From Strongylocentrotus droebachiensis (taxonomy: Eukaryota > Echinodermata > Echinoidea > Camarodonta > Strongylocentrotidae), in assembly GCA_035222895.1 (NCBI GenBank), contig JAVYIG010006536.1:52330-116329 (forward strand): DNA of 64,000 bases, given 5' to 3'. Positions 56,435 to 64,000 of this stretch are shown here, in pieces. Under the pieces are notes generated by a model. The model was not told where the DNA came from. It made no database searches and worked only from the letters and a program-made list of their open reading frames with translations. Positions within the stretch are counted from its first letter, which is position 1; each line of letters opens with the position of its first letter. Made by a program: the position numbers and the translations under genes.

Positions 56435-58594
56435 GTGCCAGAGAATATTGAAGCAATATGGGTAATGTTACGACCACCACACTTACCGAGACAATTATCT
56501 TGTATCATACTGTGTGTTCTTTATTTTCCGCCGAAAAATCCAAATGGTTCTGATTATGTTGATCATATACTCATGACTGTAGATTCTTTATATGTTAAGC
56601 ACCCCGATGCAGGGATATCAATTTTAGGTGATTTCAATGATTTTAACTTTCGAGAAATCGTAAGAGATTATAGGTTTAAACAAGTAGTGGATAAACCCAC
56701 GAGGGGTTGTAACATACTTGACAAGATTTACACAATTTATACTTGCCTACATGTGAAATAAAATTGTGCAATACTGATAAACCATGGGTAACTCCACATT
56801 TAAAATCACTTATCCGTGATAGACAAAACGCTTTTAAGAAAGGAAATAATTATCTTTGGAAACATTTACGCAATAAAGTTGCTGAAGCTATATCTGTTGC
56901 TAAAAAGAATTATTACAATTCTCGTATAAAAAGAGAAAAGTTGAATAATCCGTCTGCTTGGTACAAACATATTAAAATACTTACAAATGGTAAATGTGAC
57001 CCCGTTCCAATTACTATTCCTGGTATTGAATCACAAAAACCTCATTGTTATAAAGAAGCTGCTAACGCAATTAATAATTTGTTTGTGTCTATTGCCTCTG
57101 ATCTTCCTCCCTTAGATAGGAGGACTTTACCATGTTTTTTACCTTCAAAGTGCAATAGCCCAGAAATCAGTAACTGGGAAGTGTATTGTAAATTACGTAA
57201 AATACAATTGCAAAAAGCATCCGTTAGTAATGATATACCGGTACGCATTATACGGGAATTTGCATGTGAATTGAGTGTACCATTTACGAAGATTCTAAAC
57301 CAATCTTTTAGACAAGGAAAAGTTCCGACCCAATGGAAAACTGCAGAAATATGTCCGATTCCAAAATCTCAACCTCCTCATATTAATAATCTACGCCCAA
57401 TTGCATTGACTTCATATTTTTCCAAAGTAGCAGAATCCTTTATAGCAAAATGGTTATTAGAAGATATTGATAAACATATTGACACTCACCAATTTGGCAA
57501 TAGACCTGGCCTGTCTACTACACATTATATTATTGGTCTTTTACATAGTCTATATAAAAATGCAGAAAACAGTAAATCTGTGTCAACTGTTATTTGTACA
57601 GATTTTAGTAAAGCTTTTGATCGCATAGATCACAATATTCTTATTAGAAAAAATGATTCATATGGATATAAGACCTTGGATAATAGATTGGATTGCCAGT
57701 TTTTTAGAATTTCGTAAACAAAATACAAAATATAACGGTGTTTTATCAAATGTTGAATTCAATCATGCAGGTGTTCCCCAAGGTACACGTCTTGGGCCAA
57801 TTCTCTTTTTAATTATGGTTAACGATTTATGTGAGCAACTTTCTATACCATATTTTAAATATGTCGATGACCTCTCGTTAGTACAATGTCGGAAATCTAC
57901 AGATGTCTCACAATTACAATCAGTACTTAATTCTGTGCAATCTTGGTCTATTGTGAATAATATGTCACTAAATCCTTTAAAGTGTTTTACCCTCCAAGTT
58001 AGTTTCATGAAAAATCCACCAGATCCAGAAATTCTTTTTATTAGCAACACCGAGTTGTGTAATAGGCATAGTGCTAAGATTCTTGGAGTGATCATCCAGT
58101 CTGATCTAAAGTGGAATTTGTATATAGATGAGCTAATGAAAAGATGTAATAGAAAAATGTATATGTTGAGGAAACTCAAGAAATTTAATTTACCTTTAAA
58201 TGATTTAGTATTAATCTACACAGGTTATATACGACCAGTATTAGAATATTGCGCCCCTGTGTTTCATAGTGGTCTTACATCTGAACAGAAAAACAGTCTT
58301 GAACGAATACAACGGAGGGTTTGCAAAATTATTTTAGGCTCTAATTTTATGTCATACTCACATGCATGTCAAGTATGCAATTTAAGTACACTTGAGGAAA
58401 GAAGACTAGTACTGTGTATAACATTTGCAAAATCTTTAACAACTCACCCAGCATGCCAGAACTGGCTACCTTCAACAAAAAAAATTAGAATGTCATTACG
58501 TCAGACTCCTACATATCATAATTTCAAATGCAAAACCAATCGCTTCAAAAATAGCCCTTTACCATATTTGATCAATCTAATTAACCATAATTAA
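56435..58594 (+). pseudogene. LINE ORF2 (endonuclease remnant and reverse transcriptase) with frameshifts
   Basis: Frame 56435-56761 has the endonuclease words VLYFPPKNPNGSDYVDH and ILGDFNDFNF. Frame 56743-57717 has KPWVTPHLKSLIRDRQNAFK, LRPIALTSYFSKVAESF and CTDFSKAFDRIDHNIL. Frame 57653-58594 has GVPQGTRLGPILFLIMVNDL, YVDD (57860-57871), LGVIIQSDLKWN and the C-terminal part. The frameshift near 57650 and deletion between endonuclease and polymerase make it inactive. Confidence 0.8.
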
Positions 58595-58959
58595 ATGCTT
58601 TTTTAACTACATGTTAATTTTCAAACACAGTACTAGTCTTCACCTCAGTCGTGTTTAGTCTTAAAATCCAATGTATTCATTTTAAACGAGAGTATAAATC
58701 TTTCTTTTGTTATTCTTAACGTGTAATGTTATTTTGAATGTATTTTTAACAATCTTTTTAACGTGTAAATATTTAAAAATGCAACCTGTCACTTTATTAT
58801 TATGTCAGCATGTAAACATGAATAATCCAGCTTCTGCTGCTTTTCATGTAAAATGACAATTATGATGCATGTATTTTGAAACTACCTAATAAACCAGTAT
58901 TGAATTGAATTGAATTGAATGAATAATTACGACTCGGGATTTATCCGGTCTGCAATTGG

Positions 58960-59760
58960 AAGGAGAACGAAAAACAACAAGATGGCGTAAATACTGCCAA
59001 AGAATCTGAGGTATAGACAATGCACATTAATGCTCTTAGAAATCATAAAAAGAACCTATGTGACATTTATGTGTAATCTTTTGAAATGCAAACAGTGCTC
59101 GGATGTATGAAAATGAACAAAGAAAAACAAATGGCGTAATTATAGCCAAAAGTATAAGGTATTGGCAATGTATGCTAATGCTCTTAGAAATCATAAAAAG
59201 AAGTTATATAATATTCATATGTAATCTTTTGGAATGAAATCGGTGCTTGGATGTATGAAAATGGACAAAGACCCCCCCCCCCCCCCCACCAAAAAAATGG
59301 CGTAATTGTACCCCAAGAAACTGAAATAGGCAAGCACATAAATGCTCTTAGAAATCTTAAGAGGAGCCTATACTGGTTATATTTATCAACTGCAAGAGAA
59401 CGGCTTAAAATTGATCATAATTTAGGTTTCATCCGGTGTGATATGGGTACAAAAATAAATTATGGAAAACGCACAAATATGGCGTAACTATATTTGAACA
59501 TATAAAAGTAGACAATGCACATTAATGCTCTTGAAAATCTTGTAAAAACCTATATAATATTTATTTATATTCTTTTGAAATGGAAATGGTGCTTGGCATT
59601 CTACACTACAAGAGAACAACATAAGAAATGGATAATAAATCAGGATTTTTCCGATCTGTTAGAATGGGTAGAAAAATGAACAAACAAAAAATGGTGTAAT
59701 TATGGCCAAAGAATCTAAAATATGCAATGCTAAAAACTTGCTAAAGAATATGAGTGCAAA
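58960..59760. repeat. Degenerate tandem array, about five units
   Basis: Units are marked by ATGGCGTAA or a variant at 58982, 59131, 59297, 59479 and 59691 (spacing 149-212), each followed by a GCCAAAG-like word and AATGCTCTTAGAAATC. A C run at about 59273-59287 interrupts. No gene. Confidence 0.65.
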
Positions 59761-59950
59761 GGAAAAGGAAAACAAAATAATAAGTAGGCAGTGTAGGGAA
59801 GCATACAATCATACTACACAATAGTCTCGAAATGTTTGAACCATTTTGAATGGCTTCCCCCTCACGTCAGCTTTTAATTAAATAACTTGAAGGTTTTCTG
59901 AGAGATGTCATTTTCTTCCTTGTTGTCTGGGTAGAATTAAAGATCATCTT

Positions 59951-61238
59951 TTCAATTCAAGTTCAATTCAATTCAAGTTTATTTCCACAATCTGATAAAA
60001 ATACAAAACAATCAAAAGACAAACAAGAATACAAGTCCATAAATATAACATAACAGATAATAGTGGGATCGACAATAGGCCTACAGGCCTGTCTATGGTC
60101 AATCCCCTAAGTATAAACATGAAAGTCAAATTTAACAAAAACATGAACTAAGTAACTAACAATACAACAAAAGCAACTACAATAACAAAACAAAACGGAT
60201 GGGTAAAATGAATAGGAGAGGAAGGGAGAAGGCAAATAAACATAAATGTAAAAGACTTTTGGTACATTTTAAGGTATTCGAGAGATTATTCCACATGATC
60301 GGCCCTGAGTATTTGATAGTTCATCTAGAGACATTATATTTATAATTAGAAAGATACAAATTATTGTTCTGTCTTATATTTTACATATATTTTTTTCTTT
60401 ATGAAACCATTTCTAGAAATGTTGGCAAGGTATTGTTGATATATTGATACATAAGTGTGCAGGTTACACATTTGTGAAAATCATATATAGTTAATAATTT
60501 CATTTAAAAAAAATAAAGGATCTGAATGAGATTTAGGCTAAGACTTCGTAATTATTCTGATTGCACGTTTTTGTAGATTATAAACACGATTTAACATATA
60601 TTTTGCACAATTTCCCCATACAATGTTGCAATACATAATGTGAGGCAAGATATAAATGTAAAAGGATCTGTGTTGGTATAATTGCACTTATACTGATTGC
60701 ACCAATTGCTCTTGACATTTTACAACATATGTCATCGACTTCATATTTCCATGTCAAATGATTATCTAATAATGATATTACTCCTAATTATTTAGTTATA
60801 TTTACAACTGGACTATCAAAAGCAGCAATTTTTACATTCATGCGATTTATATCAATAAATTTGTTTTGGGTGTGGAATACCATACACGATGTTTTATCAG
60901 TATGTAATTTCAAATTGTTAGTAAAAACCACTGGTTTATATTGCATAATTCCTTATTTAATATTACACCCACATCCTGTATATCATTTCCAGTCATAATT
61001 TGTTTTGCTATCATCTGCATAAAAACTGAATCTAAGATATTGCTGATAAACTGTAAGTCATTTATATACATAATAAAAAGCAAAGGGCCTAAGACAAATC
61101 CCTGAGGAACACCAATATTAATATTTTGTATAGGGGATGAATACCCATTAATATGTACATACTGTTTGCTATTGTGAAGATAGTTCTTAAACCAATCTAA
61201 GGCAGTACCTCTTATACCATAATATCTCAATTTGTGTA
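59951..61238 (-). mobile_element. CR1/jockey-group LINE, 5'-truncated, broken
   Basis: On the - strand RYYGIRGTALDWFKNYL and GVPQGFVLGPLLFIMYINDL (61230-60910) are followed by a damaged palm and a diverged remainder to a tail of TTGAATTGAA repeats at 59951-59980. The tail resembles that of the 55900-58922 element, suggesting related families. It abuts L1-type sequence at 61240. Confidence 0.7.
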
Positions 61239-61239
61239 T

Positions 61240-62470
61240 TTATTTTCTTTCTTGTCCTCTCACCGAGGTGTTTGATTTATTTAGAAAGTAATTATAATAG
61301 AAGTTTTCAATAATTTTCCTAAATTTTTTAACCTTGTTACATTTTAACAAGACATGAAAAGTAGTTTTTGTTTCTTTACATATATCACACTGGTCATTTT
61401 CCATTATACGACATCTGCATAAATTAAGTTTTGATGGGAAAATATTATGCAATATTTTAAAATTAACCTGCTTTATCCTATTATTACCTATTTGTTGAAA
61501 TTCTGAATTGAATAATTTCTGCCAATTTAAAGAAACAGGTTTGTTCAAGTAATATTCCCAGTAAAGTGTAAAATTTGGTTTTTGAAGTTTTTGTTTCAGG
61601 AGGGATAAATAATAATGTTTCGTCTTGAAACTAGATATATCAACAAATTTCCTGTAGCTACTTTGATTACATTTGAATCGTTTTGTTTACTACTTAATTG
61701 AACATTCTTTAGAACGTATAATCTATTTAACCAATAGCATTGGAAACATTTCTTTAATTTTGCGTATTCGAACTCAAATAATAATTGATGAATACCAACT
61801 TAACTATTTAACAGAATCGAGTCTTTCCAACTACCATTTGTAATCACGTGCTTTACTTTACAAATTCCAGCTACGTACCACTTTAAAAAAATTATGTAGA
61901 ATTTTTAAATCTAATATGGCTATTTTTCCATAATATCTCCTCTTCTATTTCTGTTAACTCAACTAAACCTCGATATTTAAATTCTGACCATGCAACAAGA
62001 AGATTTTGATAAAATTCTGACGGTCCATTTTGTATACACAGCATTTTCATATCTTTCTTATTCAAATTATATAGTAAAATATCTGGAAATTTTTTAATCT
62101 TTTCATTCCAATATCTGAATAATGATTTCCATCTACAAGTTTGTTCATCCAATAATTTGCATATCCAAGATAAATACAAAAAAATTGTTTTCGATTCAAT
62201 GTCTACTTATATCAAGACCACAATCTAACTGTTTATTTATACAGACATTTCTTTTCACTCTTTCTCTTTTTGAACTCCAAAGAAAAGCATATATACTTTT
62301 ATGCAATGATTTAATAACAAAATTAGGAGCAGGTACTACAGTTGCCGTATAAACAATTTGTGAAACGATTAAGGCTTTAATAACAACCACTTTACCATAA
62401 AACGTTAATATTCTCTGTTTCCAGTTTTTCAATATATTCTGAATTTTTACGATTTTGTTATTCATCCCAA
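61240..62470 (-). mobile_element. L1/Tx1-type LINE, C-terminal ORF2 fragment
   Basis: Three - strand frames in order: 62465-62196 (NWKQRILTFYGKVVVIKAL, YAFLWSSKRERVKR), 62179-61892 (YLSWICKLLDEQTCRW, EEEILWKNSHI) and 61548-61240 (RIKQVNFKILHNIFPSKLNL, CDICKETKTTFHVLLKC). They give the post-polymerase region and C-terminal zinc-binding motif with several shifts. It is related to the fragments at 5060 and 21654. Confidence 0.72.
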
Positions 62471-62559
62471 ATTAAACATTCATTTTCCCTTTTATTTTTC
62501 CCGATATACCAAATATTTTATTGGTTGTTCAGTACTTTCCCCACATTCTCCATTCGCAT

Positions 62560-62772
62560 AATCTGTATTGATCTACATTACTTTAGTCTTATCCCGATTT
62601 CCTTGAGGACCTGCCACTGCTCCAAAATTTCTAACCTCTTCCTCAATTTGTGTATAAGAATGTCATGGTCTATGCAATCAAACGCTTTTGATAGATCAAG
62701 GAAAGTGCCAATAACAAATTGTTTATTCTCAAGCGCATTAGCTATTTTATCACAAAATCAATTAATGCCATG
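62560..62772 (-). mobile_element. Short LINE reverse transcriptase fragment
   Basis: The - strand reads FLDLSKAFDCIDHDILIHKL (about 62715-62650), the first catalytic-Asp motif of CR1/jockey-type enzymes. Only some 200 bases remain; a MITE begins right after it. Confidence 0.6.
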
Positions 62773-63130
62773 TTAAAACCCCACTAAAGTGTTGGGATCC
62801 CCAAATTCGCCAAAGATTTGATAGCAAAAAATGAGTATCATAATGTGATAGAGGGTGTCATTTAAGGCACACTTTTGCAAAGATTCCCCCCAAATGTGTT
62901 TGAAGACAAAAAATGATAAAAGAAAATGGGTTTGGTTTTTTTTCTTCTTCTTTGTACGCAGTAAACCTCAATTTTGTAATCTTTTATCAGTGTTCGACGT
63001 CAAACACATTTATTTGAAAATCCTTGCAGAAATGTGCCTTAAATGACACCCTCTTTCACATTATGATACAATTCAAGTGAAATGTTGCCATTAAGTTTAT
63101 GGGGCTCCCAACACTTTAGAGGGGTTTTAA
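62773..63130. mobile_element. TIR element with TTAA flanks, 358 bp, piggyBac-like MITE
   Basis: The ends TTAAAACCCCACTAAAGTGT and ACACTTTAGAGGGGTTTTAA are near-perfect inverted repeats; TTAA at both extremes may be the target duplication, as for piggyBac. Inner arms also pair: GGGTGTCATTTAAGGCACA against TGTGCCTTAAATGACACCC. No coding frame. Confidence 0.65.
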
Positions 63131-64000
63131 CGCCTTTAGAGATCTTCAGAAAAATCTGAATAATATAATGTCTGGAAATTTTTCGAAATGAAGAATTATT
63201 CATTATTATCATTTGTTTGGAAGGAGAATTTTCAGCTAAATTCTCGTATAATTTTGGGGACGCCCATTTGCCATTGTCAAATACAAGAAGACATCACCTG
63301 AATAAATCGTAGTTTATCTCATTCGTTTTGGGGTAGGAAAAAAAGAAGATAAAAGTCATATATCTCTCGATATAAAACTTGTTGTGAACGAAATTACGAC
63401 CATAGTAAAAAAATAAAAAAAGTAATGAAACGATCGTGATGACTATAAAAAATTCAAAAAAATAAGTAAAAAAATAAGGACAATTTCAATACTCTATTAT
63501 AATTCCGTAGCGAAACTACGGCCAAAGAAAAAATGAAACAATCGTGATGACTTTTAAAATTAAAAAAAAAATAAGGACAATTTAAATTCATTATTATAGA
63601 TCCTACAGAAATTAAAATTTGTTCTTAATAATAATGATATTTGAAAATTGCAACGAGTGATGCACAAGGGTATTAACATTTGTCGAGGTTCATTTTTTAA
63701 GGCCTCGCCTTTTCGTCCGTGTTTAAGAAGATTTTTGTGAAGATCCTCGAATCTTTTCCATTTCTATTTCTTCGAGCATTATAGAAGGATCTGGATCACA
63801 ATGATTGGTTAATTGGTAGTTTTAAAGGCGAGTCACACACAATAGGGAGATTGAACTACAGATAAAGAGAGAGAAAAGGAGAAGAAGAAGAGAGATGTAA
63901 GGGAAGGAGTAAGGGGAGACGAGGGAACGAGAGACAGAGATAGAGAGAAGGGGTTCTAGCTTAAAGAATCGAATTAGAAAATCTAAAGATATTAACACAG
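63131..64000. other. No gene seen
   Basis: AT-rich DNA with two diverged copies of a module (ACGATCGTGATGACT near 63432 and ACAATCGTGATGACT near 63539, each followed by A-rich DNA and AAATAAGGACAATTT). The right edge is AG-rich. Confidence 0.5.

Larger units (their letters stand above)
55900..58922 (+). mobile_element. CR1/jockey-group LINE with (TTGAA)n tail, broken
   Basis: Endonuclease remnants appear at 55925-56170 and 56435-56740, then the reverse transcriptase at 56743-58594, a 300-base 3' UTR, AATAAA (58889-58894) and a (TTGAA)n tail at 58899-58920. It is interrupted by a Harbinger-like MITE at 55945-56103 and by about 220 unrelated bases between about 56205 and 56430. Confidence 0.8.

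Overview
The window looks like AT-rich nuclear DNA from a marine invertebrate deuterostome, most likely an echinoderm. The reasons are single-exon, tandemly duplicated rhodopsin-like receptors (sea urchin genomes are known for such arrays), dense CR1/jockey-type and L1/Tx1-type LINEs, tRNA-derived SINEs, many terminal-inverted-repeat (TIR) DNA transposons, and long poly(C)/poly(G) and dinucleotide tracts. The species cannot be fixed from sequence alone; a hemichordate, cephalochordate or mollusc is not excluded.

The only clearly functional host genes are five intact, intronless class A GPCR genes, all on the + strand: 3208-4374, 18407-19567, 34642-35814, 45458-46630 and 52614-53786 (386-390 residues). 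They belong to one tandem family whose repeat unit includes shared upstream and downstream DNA. Units 1 and 2 resemble each other, with TATA-like promoters. Copies 4 and 5 share a SINE inserted right up to the start codon. Copy 4 is a hybrid: its 5' half resembles copy 5 and its 3' half is almost identical to copy 3. The intergenic DNA after copy 3 is duplicated after copy 4, so many elements can be read as filled versus empty sites.

Layout: 1-3207, upstream DNA of receptor 1 with a nested transposon that carries a piece of the receptor gene; 3208-11.9 kb, receptor 1, a broken L1/Tx1 LINE, a CACTG-ended transposon and a duplicated non-coding block; 11.9-16.4 kb, a 4.5-kb palindromic transposon with tandem-repeat arms around a broken gene of an uncharacterised metazoan family; 17.0-19.9 kb, unit 2; 20.4-30.4 kb, a MITE, LINE fragments, an almost complete but broken L1/Tx1 LINE and simple repeats; 30.4-34.6 kb, a second copy of the 8.2-11.6 kb block; 34.6-53.9 kb, the recent array of receptors 3, 4 and 5, with a CR1-type LINE carrying a 1017-codon open reading frame inserted only after copy 3; 54-64 kb, a 142-143-bp tandem repeat and a graveyard of LINEs and MITEs.

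The strongest leads are the receptor fragment inside a fold-back transposon (1114-1330), the tandem-arm palindromic transposon (about 11918-16392), the hybrid receptor, and the SINE at the start codons of copies 4 and 5. All homology statements were made by eye; no alignment or database search was run.
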